20,014 nt of DNA. Source: a virus. The stretch spans positions 1-20,014 of IMG/VR virus record IMGVR_UViG_3300045999_007214. One strand, 5' to 3'. Numbering within the stretch: the first letter of the stretch is position 1; every line of letters starts with the position of its first letter. Shown here one piece after another: positions 1 to 7,280 of the stretch. A model generated the notes under the pieces. The model saw nothing but the letters and a program-made list of their open reading frames with translations, had not been told where the DNA came from and made no database searches. Both the position numbers and the translations under genes were made by a program.

Positions 1-855
1 GATGATTCATTAATGTTTAACAATGGAGATAAGTTATTACCATACATCACTAATACTAATTTTACATTCATAGAAGGTGATGTCCGAGATGCTGAAAAAT
101 TAGCACAGCACATTAAAGGCCATGACGTTGTAATCCATTTAGCTGCATTAGTAGGATTTCCTATTTGTAGAGAAAAAGGAGAAACCGAATCTCATGATGT
201 AAATGTTATTGGAACTCAAAATGTAATTAACGCATTATCTGCAGAACAGTATTTATTATTTGGATCAACAGGTTCAAATTATGGTGAGGTATTAGATGTA
301 TGCACAGAAGAAACACCATTGAATCCATTATCAATTTATGGTAGAACGAAAACTGCTGCAGAATATATGGTTCTAGAACGTGATAATAGTACCGCATTTC
401 GTTTTGCAACAGCATTTGGAGTATCTCCTAGACTCCGTTTGGATTTGCTTGTTAATGATTTAACATATAAGTCATTGTCAGAAGGCTATGCAGTAATTTA
501 TGAATCTCATTTTATGAGAACATTCATCCACGTACGTGATATTGCACGAGTATTTTTATTTGCAATTGATAATCAAGTTGATATGAAAAATAATGTATAC
601 AACGTTGGATCAAATAATATGAATTATTCTAAGAAAGATGTTTGTGAATTAATTAAAACAAAAATTCCAGATTCATATTTTAATTATGCAGATGTTGGAC
701 AAGATGCAGATAAAAGAAATTATATAGTTAGTTATGAAAAAATAAATAAACTTGGATTTGATACTACTATTAGTTTAGAAACAGGAATTGACGAATTAAT
801 TAAAACAATTCCGTTAATTAAAATGAGTAATCCATATTTCAATGTATTAAAATAA
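1..855 (+). CDS. NAD-dependent sugar epimerase/dehydratase (extended SDR), 5' end cut by window
   Basis: The reading frame is open to the first base of the window, so the gene starts upstream; the ATG at 13 is probably internal. The expected N-terminal Rossmann glycine motif (GxxGxxG) is missing because it lies outside the window. Numbering from the ATG at 13, visible features are the acidic EGD turn (21-23) that follows the second beta strand, an IHLAA strand (41-45), a GSTGSNYG segment (84-91) supplying the catalytic Ser/Thr, and the YxxxK dyad as YGRTK (Y109, K113). This is the pattern of extended short-chain dehydrogenases that epimerise or dehydrate nucleotide sugars (GalE/RmlB/WcaG type). 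The exact substrate cannot be told. The next gene, a glycosyltransferase, starts 1 nt after the stop, so the two probably act together on a surface or virion glycan. Family call is firm; substrate is unknown. Confidence 0.88.
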   Translation, partial: DDSLMFNNGDKLLPYITNTNFTFIEGDVRDAEKLAQHIKGHDVVIHLAALVGFPICREKGETESHDVNVIGTQNVINALSAEQYLLFGSTGSNYGEVLDVCTEETPLNPLSIYGRTKTAAEYMVLERDNSTAFRFATAFGVSPRLRLDLLVNDLTYKSLSEGYAVIYESHFMRTFIHVRDIARVFLFAIDNQVDMKNNVYNVGSNNMNYSKKDVCELIKTKIPDSYFNYADVGQDADKRNYIVSYEKINKLGFDTTISLETGIDELIKTIPLIKMSNPYFNVLK

Positions 856-856
856 T

Positions 857-2080
857 ATGAGAATAAGTTTTATAATTCCGTCTAGGAATAATTTAAAGTA
901 TTTGCAACAAGCAGTACAATCAATTACAGACAATTACGGAACAACCCATGATATCGTTTTATTAGATGATGCATCTACTGACGGAACATGGGATTGGATT
1001 CAATCTTTAAATGGTGAACATTTTGTTAAGTATAGAAACGAAGGACCAGAACGCGTAGGTCATACTATTTTATATGATAAAGGTGTCGAATTATCTAGAA
1101 CAGAAATCTTTAGCATTCTGCATGCAGATATGATTACTACAAAAAATCATATTCCTAATTCATTGAAATATATGAAGCCAGGTGTGGTAGTAGCAGCAAC
1201 ACGTGTTGAGCCACCACTTCATCCTCCCGGTCCAGAAAAACATGTACGTGCATTTGGTTTTGAGCCCGAAGAGTTCGAACGTGATGCATTTTTGCGTGAT
1301 GTGGAGGTATTGGAACAAGAAAATGCAGATAAGCACACAAACGGCATCTTTGCCCCATGGATGATGTATAAAACAGACTTCGAATCAATTGGGGGACATG
1401 ATCCTTTATTTGCGCCTATGGAATTGGAAGATTCTGATATCTTTAATAGAATGCATTTAGCTGGATATGAACTTATACAAAGTCGCGACTCATTTGTATA
1501 TCATATGACTTGCAGAGGTAGTAGATTCAAAGATGGAATTGAGATTGAAGCTGAGATTCCTTTACCAGATGGTACAATTTGGTATAAGCCCAAAGATTCA
1601 GAAGAATACAAAGCATTACGAGCAATTAAATTCCGAGAATGGTGGAGAAAATGGGGACAGAATGTACTTCATGATGAATTGATGATGCCAAAGGTATTGC
1701 CTAAATATAACATTGCATTTGTAGTAAAAAAATGTAATGCAGAACTATTAGAAGCCTTAGAACCATGGTGTGATAGAATTTACATTGACGATGATATGCA
1801 AGTATTAACTTCTCATTATATTGATAAAGAACAATCAAATACTAATTTTGATTTAAATAAACGAGTATTTTGTATTGGATATAATGATCCAGTTGGAGAG
1901 AATGATATCGTTGTTAGTATCAATAGAAATACATTTACTCAACAAGATTTTCAGTTAATACAAAATTTATCTGCTATAATTCAAGATTCAGGAGAACCAG
2001 GCAGTTTTAGGTTAAATAACTTAGAAATTACAATTGTTACTAAACAATCATATGAACAAGACTTAATCGTTTGTAAATAA
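857..2080 (+). CDS. Family 2 (GT-A) glycosyltransferase with C-terminal extension
   Basis: A 407-residue protein opening with the GT2 signature: a strand ISFIIPSRNN (3-12), then VLLDDASTDGTW (34-45) holding the nucleotide-binding Asp pair, then HADM (89-92) in the place of the metal-binding DxD motif. A later GGHDPLF...ELEDSD segment (179-194) matches the acceptor-side ED region of GT2 enzymes. Residues beyond about 280 form an extra domain I do not recognise. No signal peptide or membrane helix is seen, so it should act in the cytoplasm, moving a sugar from a nucleotide donor. It sits 1 nt behind the epimerase gene and has no clear Shine-Dalgarno sequence, suggesting coupled translation. Likely roles are changing host surface polysaccharide or decorating a virion protein or DNA; the sequence does not decide between these. 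Confidence 0.85.
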   Translation: MRISFIIPSRNNLKYLQQAVQSITDNYGTTHDIVLLDDASTDGTWDWIQSLNGEHFVKYRNEGPERVGHTILYDKGVELSRTEIFSILHADMITTKNHIPNSLKYMKPGVVVAATRVEPPLHPPGPEKHVRAFGFEPEEFERDAFLRDVEVLEQENADKHTNGIFAPWMMYKTDFESIGGHDPLFAPMELEDSDIFNRMHLAGYELIQSRDSFVYHMTCRGSRFKDGIEIEAEIPLPDGTIWYKPKDSEEYKALRAIKFREWWRKWGQNVLHDELMMPKVLPKYNIAFVVKKCNAELLEALEPWCDRIYIDDDMQVLTSHYIDKEQSNTNFDLNKRVFCIGYNDPVGENDIVVSINRNTFTQQDFQLIQNLSAIIQDSGEPGSFRLNNLEITIVTKQSYEQDLIVCK

Positions 2081-2104
2081 CTTCTTCAGTAATTAGTATC
2101 TTTG
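2070..2104 (+). promoter_or_regulatory. Candidate Bacteroidota-type promoter before the lysis cassette
   Basis: TTTG at 2070-2073 and TATCTTTG at 2097-2104 are separated by 23 nt. They match the Bacteroidota housekeeping promoter (-33 TTTG, -7 TAnnTTTG); 23 nt is at the upper end of the spacing accepted for Flavobacterium. It lies directly before the first lysis gene, and part of it overlaps the end of the glycosyltransferase gene. Short motifs in AT-rich DNA can arise by chance. Confidence 0.4.
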
Positions 2105-2106
2105 CC

Positions 2107-2119
2107 ATATTTATATAAA
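2107..2119 (+). promoter_or_regulatory. Recurring ATATTTATAT motif (class B)
   Basis: ATATTTATATAAA lies 22 nt upstream of the start at 2141. Near-identical motifs lie upstream of the starts at 4426, 12304, 13512 and 17074. Position and recurrence suggest a phage promoter element or a conserved leader; the function is inferred. Confidence 0.35.
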
Positions 2120-2125
2120 AATAAA

Positions 2126-2134
2126 AAAAGGAGA
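2126..2134 (+). promoter_or_regulatory. Ribosome binding site that sets the start at 2141
   Basis: AAAAGGAGA lies 6 nt before the ATG at 2141. It identifies that ATG as the start in preference to the in-frame TTG at 2102. Most other genes here have only A-rich leaders, so this canonical site is notable. Confidence 0.65.
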
Positions 2135-2140
2135 GAATTT

Positions 2141-2389
2141 ATGGCTAAGTTTACAGACATTTTTAAAAATTCAAATGATTTCAATGAAAAAACAATCATT
2201 GGATTTATGTCATTCGCGGTTATGGCAATTGCAATGATAGTAGATTTGGTAACCGGTTATTTCGGAGCTGAATTAAAATTGAATCAATATATCTATGATT
2301 CATTTGTAATTGTAACATTAGGGAGTCTAGGAATTGCAGGTTTAGAAAAATTTGCAGGTAAAAAAGGTTCTGATACTACAGAAGAATAA
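2141..2389 (+). CDS. Small two-helix membrane protein, putative holin
   Basis: An 82-residue protein. I start it at the ATG at 2141, which has a good Shine-Dalgarno sequence; an upstream TTG at 2102 would add 13 basic residues and remove that signal. It has a short polar N-terminus, a hydrophobic helix at about residues 18-42 (IIGFMSFAVMAIAMIVDL), a short polar loop, a second hydrophobic helix at about 50-70 (YDSFVIVTLGSLGIAGL), and a charged tail ending in acidic residues. Size, two membrane spans, a charged C-terminus and a position 8 nt before an endolysin gene fit a class II-type holin. Holins are too diverse for a firm call from sequence alone; a membrane protein with another role in lysis or inhibition is possible. 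Confidence 0.6.
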   Translation: MAKFTDIFKNSNDFNEKTIIGFMSFAVMAIAMIVDLVTGYFGAELKLNQYIYDSFVIVTLGSLGIAGLEKFAGKKGSDTTEE

Positions 2390-2397
2390 GGATAACA

Positions 2398-3009
2398 ATG
2401 AGTTTAAAAAGTTTACAAGAAAAAGTAGGGGTTGCAGCAGATGGTGCTTTTGGACCTGGGACATTAAAGGCCGCAATGGCATTTTATAAATTAACACCAG
2501 TAAGAGCAGCGCACTTCTTTGCACAGACAGCACACGAAACAGGTGAATATAAATTATTCAGCGAGAACCTAAATTATTCAGCATCAGGTCTTCAAGGAGT
2601 ATTCGGAAAGTACTTTCCAGGTACATTAGAAGAATCATATGCACGTCAACCAGAAAAGATTGCTAACAGAGTTTATGCAGATAGAATGGGTAATGGCAAT
2701 GAAGCTTCAGGTGATGGTTGGAAATACCGCGGAAGAGGTGCTCTTCAATTAACAGGCAAATCTAATTATAAAGCATTTGCTGATTATTTGGGAAAACCAG
2801 AAATTATGGATAATCCAGATTTAGTTGCATCAACATATGCATTTGAATCAGCAATGTTCTTTTTTGATCGTAACAAACTTTGGTCAATATGTGATCAAGG
2901 TGTTAATGATGCTTCTATTTTGGCATTAACAAAACGTATCAATGGCGGAACAAATGGATTAGACCACAGAAAAGCATTAACTAACAAATATTATGGGTAT
3001 GTAAAGTAA
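2398..3009 (+). CDS. GH19 chitinase-type endolysin
   Basis: A 203-residue glycoside hydrolase family 19 protein of the phage endolysin type, expected to cut the glycan strand of peptidoglycan. The motif HETGEY (46-51) carries the probable general acid E47. E102, just before the signature YRGRGALQLTGKSNY (110-124), is the likely second catalytic glutamate. INGGTNGLDHR (181-191) is the typical C-terminal GH19 substrate-cleft segment. Residues 9-25 (VGVAADGAFGPGTLKAA) resemble a short peptidoglycan-binding repeat. There is no signal peptide, so release through a holin is expected, in line with the membrane protein just upstream. Its stop overlaps the next start by 1 nt (TAATG). The family is secure. 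The lysis role is inferred from context, and true chitinase activity is unlikely in a phage. Confidence 0.9.
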   Translation: MSLKSLQEKVGVAADGAFGPGTLKAAMAFYKLTPVRAAHFFAQTAHETGEYKLFSENLNYSASGLQGVFGKYFPGTLEESYARQPEKIANRVYADRMGNGNEASGDGWKYRGRGALQLTGKSNYKAFADYLGKPEIMDNPDLVASTYAFESAMFFFDRNKLWSICDQGVNDASILALTKRINGGTNGLDHRKALTNKYYGYVK

Positions 3010-3599
3010 TGGCATATACAAGAGAACAAATTGAAACTGCTGTTAAAACCAAAGGATATGTTTGGTTTGAAGGCGCAAAAGACTTCGACGTTAATATTGT
3101 AGGAGTAAGAAATTCAGATACAGGAAACAAAGTAACAAATGTATTTGATGATGCAATGACTGTATCATATAAAGAAGGTGGTGAATGGAAATTTGCATCA
3201 TGGCCTTGTACAACTGATCCAGGAACAAAAGGTGTTAAAGAATATCATAATGCTGCTGGTGTAGCTCGTTTGGTAGAAGGACAATATAGAGGTTCTCATA
3301 CTTTAGGATTGCATCAAGGTAAATATGAAGCTCTTAAACAAGCAAAACCAGTAAAGGTATTTCGCGATGCAAATCGTGATATGACTTACGATGAGAGTAA
3401 GATTGCTGAAGGAGTATTTGGAATCAATATTCACAAAGCAGGCGCAGATTCAACATATGTTGAGAATTGGAGCGAAGGATGTCAAGTATTTAAGAAGTCA
3501 GCTGACTTTGAAGCATTTATGGCAATTTGTCGTAAAGCTGCAGCTATCCATGGTAAATCATTTACTTATACATTAATTGAATCAGCGGATATTAAGTAA
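3009..3599 (+). CDS. YkuD-like (L,D-transpeptidase-fold) protein in lysis cassette
   Basis: A 196-residue protein. The key segment is GINIHKAG (138-145) followed by SEGCQVF (155-161). H142 and C158 are spaced like the His...S-x-G-C catalytic core of YkuD L,D-transpeptidases, with Glu where the usual SHGC motif has His. A DANRDMTYDE segment (120-129) is rich in acidic residues and could bind a cation. I recall similar proteins of unknown function in flavobacterial genomes and prophages. Overlap by 1 nt with both the endolysin gene upstream and the membrane-protein gene downstream places it in the lysis operon. It may cut or rearrange peptide cross-links to complement the GH19 enzyme. No signal peptide is seen. 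The fold assignment rests on a short motif, so the product is tentative. Confidence 0.5.
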   Translation: MAYTREQIETAVKTKGYVWFEGAKDFDVNIVGVRNSDTGNKVTNVFDDAMTVSYKEGGEWKFASWPCTTDPGTKGVKEYHNAAGVARLVEGQYRGSHTLGLHQGKYEALKQAKPVKVFRDANRDMTYDESKIAEGVFGINIHKAGADSTYVENWSEGCQVFKKSADFEAFMAICRKAAAIHGKSFTYTLIESADIK

Positions 3600-4012
3600 T
3601 GAAAACAACCATAGCAACATATACGGTTAGTACAATGATAACATTTATCGGTACCTATTTCTTTAACTTAGCAATGACTAATTCAGATCAATATCTGGCA
3701 TTGGTTGCAGTAGTTATGGCAGATGGATTCTTCGGTGTTATTTCTGGAACTAAACGTGAAGGATTTCAAACACGTAAGGCTATCAAAGTATTACGTACTT
3801 TAGTTACATGGGTGTTATTGTTAACTGTGTTGTTGATGGTAGAAAAAGGATTTAAAGGGACTAGTTGGTTGAGCGAAACTATATTAGTCCCTTTTATCGT
3901 ATTCCAATTGATGTCAGCATTAAAAAATGCATCAATGGCCGGATTCATCAAAATGGAAGCATTGAATGCTATTCTAGATAAATTTGATAATCACAAAGGT
4001 GATCGATCGTAA
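3599..4012 (+). CDS. Holin-family membrane protein (phage_holin_4-like)
   Basis: A 137-residue integral membrane protein with hydrophobic segments at about residues 5-26, 32-50, 66-83 and 92-110. The segment ADGFFGVISGTKREGFQTRKAIK (about 41-63) resembles the D-x3-G...K-x-G-x-x-S-R-K region of the Bacteroidota/Firmicutes phage holin family 4 (toxin-secretion/phage-lysis holins). It directly follows two peptidoglycan enzymes with a 1-nt overlap. With the two-helix protein at 2141 the cassette would carry two holin-like proteins; one could be an antiholin or could serve a different membrane. Its coding sequence contains a perfect 10-bp inverted repeat (3854-3894). Membrane nature is clear; holin function is inferred. 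Confidence 0.62.
   Translation: MKTTIATYTVSTMITFIGTYFFNLAMTNSDQYLALVAVVMADGFFGVISGTKREGFQTRKAIKVLRTLVTWVLLLTVLLMVEKGFKGTSWLSETILVPFIVFQLMSALKNASMAGFIKMEALNAILDKFDNHKGDRS
3854..3894 (+). repeat. Perfect 10-bp inverted repeat inside the holin-like gene
   Basis: The left arm AAAGGGACTA (3854-3863) pairs fully with the right arm TAGTCCCTTT (3885-3894) around a 21-nt loop. The right arm ends in a T-run, so the RNA could fold as a weak attenuator or terminator, but it is within coding sequence and may be coincidence. Confidence 0.45.
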
Positions 4013-4036
4013 TTAAATTTTGAAATAATCAAAAAA

Positions 4037-4050
4037 TTCATTATAATATA
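4037..4050 (+). promoter_or_regulatory. Class A motif: TTCATTATAATATA
   Basis: Lies in the 41-nt gap before the ATG at 4054. It is related to the TTTCTTATATTATAT-type motifs before the starts at 13672, 14936 and 19184. It contains TATAAT, like a -10 box. Probable phage promoter, by position and recurrence only. Confidence 0.35.
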
Positions 4051-4053
4051 GTA

Positions 4054-4401
4054 ATGAATTATAAACATATAGTATTATCCTTTTCTATATTTCTCTTAGG
4101 ACAAATTGTAGTTTGGGTACAAGTAAATGGCCCTTTACTATGGGATTGGGCTAAAACATATAAAGCTGCGTTGATGTTGCTAGGGGTGCCGATAACGTGG
4201 GCATTCATGGAAGCGACCCGATACGCAGTTTCAGGATTCGGAGGGCTGTTCTGGCCCGGTAGATTTATTTCCTTCACTGCAGGAATATTCATATTCACAA
4301 TCATGACATTGTTTTTTAAGAATGAGGCAATCAATCTTAAAACTGCTGTGTCTTTAGGATTAGCATTCTCTTTGATATTAGTCCAACTCTTTTGGAAATG
4401 A
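4054..4401 (+). CDS. Small multi-pass membrane protein of unknown function
   Basis: A 115-residue, strongly hydrophobic protein with about four predicted helices: residues 5-24, 39-60 (interrupted by polar residues), 68-90 and 97-114. The segment FGGLFWPGRFISF (about 62-74) between helices is distinctive. I do not recognise a named family with confidence; similar small membrane proteins occur near lysis genes in large marine phages. It follows the holin-like gene after a 41-nt gap holding a promoter-like motif, so it may be a separately transcribed part of the same cassette. It lacks a lipobox, so it is not an obvious spanin. Its role is unknown. Confidence 0.7.
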   Translation: MNYKHIVLSFSIFLLGQIVVWVQVNGPLLWDWAKTYKAALMLLGVPITWAFMEATRYAVSGFGGLFWPGRFISFTAGIFIFTIMTLFFKNEAINLKTAVSLGLAFSLILVQLFWK

Positions 4402-4403
4402 TG

Positions 4404-4417
4404 ATATTTATATTAAA
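4404..4417 (+). promoter_or_regulatory. Class B motif: ATATTTATATTAAA
   Basis: Located 8 nt before the ATG at 4426 and identical to the 14-nt motif at 17030-17043 before groEL. Exact recurrence upstream of two unrelated genes argues for a functional promoter or leader element. Confidence 0.45.
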
Positions 4418-4425
4418 AATACATT

Positions 4426-6249
4426 ATGGCTAATACAAAACTTATTGATCAAATTATTTTAACTGAAATGGCTGACATTAAACGAATGTTAACGGAATCA
4501 GCTGCACATTGGTTAGACGTTAGTAATATTTTTAAAAAATTAAATTTATATAAATTTTATGTTTCTGGTATTGAAACATATGAATTTAAAGATCCTAAAT
4601 TAGGCCCTGTTTATATTTACGCGGATGGTCGAGCTTATATAGAAAACACTAAAGTAGAGTCATCATGGACTTATAATGGTACTAATATATTAGTAAATGG
4701 ACAACCGCTAGCAACCGACAGTTTTCAACCTAAACAAACAGATCAACGAATTAAAATTGTTAAGAAAAAAATTGAAGGCAACAGCGGTATTGATGCATTT
4801 CAAACGTTATTAGATTGGTTAGGATTTATCCCCGGTTATGGCGACATATTAGATGCAATCAACGCAATAATTTATTTCGCTCGAGGTAAATATCTAGATG
4901 GAACATTATCAGCAATTGCAATCATCCCGATAGTAGGATCTGGAATTAAATTAGGTTTTAAAGGTGCGATACAAGGTGCCGGCGGTGCAATGGCAGTAAG
5001 TCGTATTTGGCGTAAAGCAGCTAATGGCTCGCCTGATGATTTAATTAAATTTTACCGAGAAGCAATTGCATCTGGTAAGTTAAGTAAAATGCAATTAAAG
5101 GCACTCGCTGCTAAAGGCGATGAGATTGCAGCATTATTAACACGCGGTAAATCATATATAAAAGGCAAAGAAGCAATGCTTTCGACAATGGGATTAAATT
5201 CTCAGGCTGTATTAAAACAAATCGACGATGTATCTCGTACGATTAAAAATACAACATCTATTCCTATTAACAAATCAATTGGTAGTAAAATTGGTGCAGC
5301 GTATGATGCAATGAAAGCATCTAGAGTTGGCAAAGGTACATCTAACTTATTCCAAGGCGGAGCTAATTTAATAACATTTGGCGGATATGGCGTTGCTAGA
5401 AATTTAGTTAAAAAACTAGGGATTTCTAAAAGAGAAATGAAAATGCTTAAAGATGCAATGGATGTTCGTTGGGTAAAACGTATATCAGATAGCCCAACTT
5501 TAACAACAGCTATGTTTAAAACCAATAAAAGATTATCAACAGCTGATGCAGCATCATTAGGAATTCCGCCATGGTTATCTGCTAAGCCAACAAGCGAAAT
5601 ACAACAATGGTTTACTAATCTTCAAAAAACAGATGCATTGAAATGGAAACAAATTAGTAATTCAATTGCACAAAATGCAGCTGATGCTAAAAATCCATAT
5701 TACATGAAATTTGTTGAAAATGCATTCCAACAAGCATCTAATATATTTAGACCTGGTGCGGTATTTAAAGGAGGCTATCCAGATATGTTTGCTAAGGCAT
5801 TGAAATTAGATTCATATCGTTTATCAAATCCTAAGAATTTAGATATTGTTAAAAATGAGATTGAAGATTTAGCTGAAAAATTAGGATTAGATCCACAAGA
5901 TGATCCTAATGGCGTGATTATGCCGGCAATATTTGCAACCTTTGAATCATTTTTAACTGACACGAAAAATAAAGCAGTAGATGCATATGATAAAACAGAC
6001 GTTACAACAGCTGTTTTAGGTACAGCAGGTGCTATTATTGGTATCGGAGGCGATGCAGAAGTTGAACCAACTGATTCACAACCAGGTAGTACTAATGTAG
6101 ATCCAAGTTCTGAATCAGAATTAACATCAATTAAACAAGATTTTAAAAATGCGAATGGTACTACATTAGAAAGATTACAAGCATTATCTGATCAGGGGTG
6201 GTCGGAAGATGATATTTTTGTTTTGAAAAAATCTTTGGATATTGAATGA
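4426..6249 (+). CDS. Putative internal-head (injected) protein with pre-toxin-like hydrophobic region
   Basis: A 607-residue protein of unknown function. Its N-terminus has two (L/I)xE sites, ILTE (11-14) and MLTES (21-25), matching the T4 prohead-protease cleavage rule and the signature shared with genes at 9090, 9422, 10273 and 12304. Residues 123-190 form a hydrophobic, glycine-rich stretch (DWLGFIPGYGDILDAINAII, then a second PIVGSG segment) that resembles the pre-toxin regions found before toxin domains in polymorphic toxins. The centre is helical and rich in Lys/Ala; residues 525-560 include another Gly/Ala stretch and an acidic Ser-rich linker; the last 45 residues look like a small helical domain. 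No recognisable toxin active site is present. I infer a packaged, possibly membrane-active protein. Alternatives are a scaffold or core component cleaved in the prohead. Confidence 0.5.
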   Translation: MANTKLIDQIILTEMADIKRMLTESAAHWLDVSNIFKKLNLYKFYVSGIETYEFKDPKLGPVYIYADGRAYIENTKVESSWTYNGTNILVNGQPLATDSFQPKQTDQRIKIVKKKIEGNSGIDAFQTLLDWLGFIPGYGDILDAINAIIYFARGKYLDGTLSAIAIIPIVGSGIKLGFKGAIQGAGGAMAVSRIWRKAANGSPDDLIKFYREAIASGKLSKMQLKALAAKGDEIAALLTRGKSYIKGKEAMLSTMGLNSQAVLKQIDDVSRTIKNTTSIPINKSIGSKIGAAYDAMKASRVGKGTSNLFQGGANLITFGGYGVARNLVKKLGISKREMKMLKDAMDVRWVKRISDSPTLTTAMFKTNKRLSTADAASLGIPPWLSAKPTSEIQQWFTNLQKTDALKWKQISNSIAQNAADAKNPYYMKFVENAFQQASNIFRPGAVFKGGYPDMFAKALKLDSYRLSNPKNLDIVKNEIEDLAEKLGLDPQDDPNGVIMPAIFATFESFLTDTKNKAVDAYDKTDVTTAVLGTAGAIIGIGGDAEVEPTDSQPGSTNVDPSSESELTSIKQDFKNANGTTLERLQALSDQGWSEDDIFVLKKSLDIE

Positions 6250-7280
6250 TAACAGAATACGAAATAAATAAAGAACTTAATCCAGAAATATGGGATGGTG
6301 ATGTTCTCAAAAAAAATCTACGAGATGGGTTTTTTAAGATTGCTACATCATTCTATGATTTTTTGAATACTAATGCAGAAAAGCTAGATGTTGTGTTAAT
6401 TGGTAGCAATGCTAATTATAATTGGACAGAACATAGCGACATAGATTTACATGTTATAATTAATTTCTTAGATATAGGAAGCAATTTACATTTAGTTAAA
6501 GAATATTTACATGCTAAAAAAAGTATATGGAATACTAATTATCCTTTAAAATATAAAGGCATGAACATTGAACTTTATGCACAAGATTTAAATGATAATT
6601 TACATTCATCTGTAGGTATTTATTCTATCATGCACGACAAATGGATTCAAAAGCCAACATATGAAATGATATCAATCGATGATGATATTATCAAACAAAA
6701 GGCACAACCATATGAATATGAAATAAATAAACTTTCATTGAAAGATAACAATCTAGAAATTAAAATAAAAAATATTCTACTTCGATTAAAGAACTTGCGA
6801 CAAACGGGATTAGATGCACAAGGCGAATATTCAGTAGAAAATTTAGCATACAAATATCTTCGTAATAAAGGTTATTTAGAACGTTTAAAAGATATGTTAC
6901 GTGCCACAACATTAGGCCAATTGGATATACAAGATCCAGCTGTACAAACTCTAGTTAATCATATAAGTCAAAAAAAAATATTAGATGAATCGGGCTGGGG
7001 TCGTGTAATGCATCATATGGATGCTGTTGAAGATTCAATGGGGCAATGGAATCACCCAGGTAGATGTACAATGATTCCTGGCAATCAAATTACAATGCGC
7101 AATGTACCTTATAAGGTATTAGGTATTGATGATACAGGACATATGAAATTAATGCATCCTGAACGAGACTATGCATATCCGGGGGGCAAAGTCTTTGAAA
7201 TACCAATGACAGGTCAGTATCATACTTGGGTTATACAATTATTAAACGCAATTAAAAATGGATCTAAATATGCAAAGTAA
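6246..7280 (+). CDS. Nucleotidyltransferase-fold protein with C-terminal phage domain
   Basis: A 344-residue protein beginning within the previous stop (ATGA, 4-nt overlap). The N-terminal third carries the Pol-beta-type nucleotidyltransferase signature: LIGSNANYNW (51-60), SDIDLHV (64-70) with D65 and D67 as metal ligands, and a later acidic residue in NIELY (E109) suited to the third ligand. Residues 150-240 are charged and helical. At 245-249 an ILDES sequence resembles a prohead-protease site and is followed by a compact domain (about 250-340) with conserved-looking HHMDAVEDSMGQWNHPGRC and VPYKVLGIDDTGH segments, which I recall from marine phages without a known function. It may transfer a nucleotide to protein or RNA; the substrate is unknown. 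Fold call is good, function open. Confidence 0.65.
   Translation: MITEYEINKELNPEIWDGDVLKKNLRDGFFKIATSFYDFLNTNAEKLDVVLIGSNANYNWTEHSDIDLHVIINFLDIGSNLHLVKEYLHAKKSIWNTNYPLKYKGMNIELYAQDLNDNLHSSVGIYSIMHDKWIQKPTYEMISIDDDIIKQKAQPYEYEINKLSLKDNNLEIKIKNILLRLKNLRQTGLDAQGEYSVENLAYKYLRNKGYLERLKDMLRATTLGQLDIQDPAVQTLVNHISQKKILDESGWGRVMHHMDAVEDSMGQWNHPGRCTMIPGNQITMRNVPYKVLGIDDTGHMKLMHPERDYAYPGGKVFEIPMTGQYHTWVIQLLNAIKNGSKYAK

Noticed and set aside
2102-2140. TTG start for the two-helix membrane protein
   Set aside because: The ATG at 2141 has a good Shine-Dalgarno sequence; the extension would lie over the promoter-like region and ribosome site.
3391-3576. 61-codon + strand ORF inside the YkuD-like gene
   Set aside because: Out-of-frame shadow; the overlapping frame carries the H142/C158 motif.
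5202-5525. 107-codon minus-strand ORF within the 607-aa gene
   Set aside because: Shadow frame in a continuous + strand gene; no features of its own.
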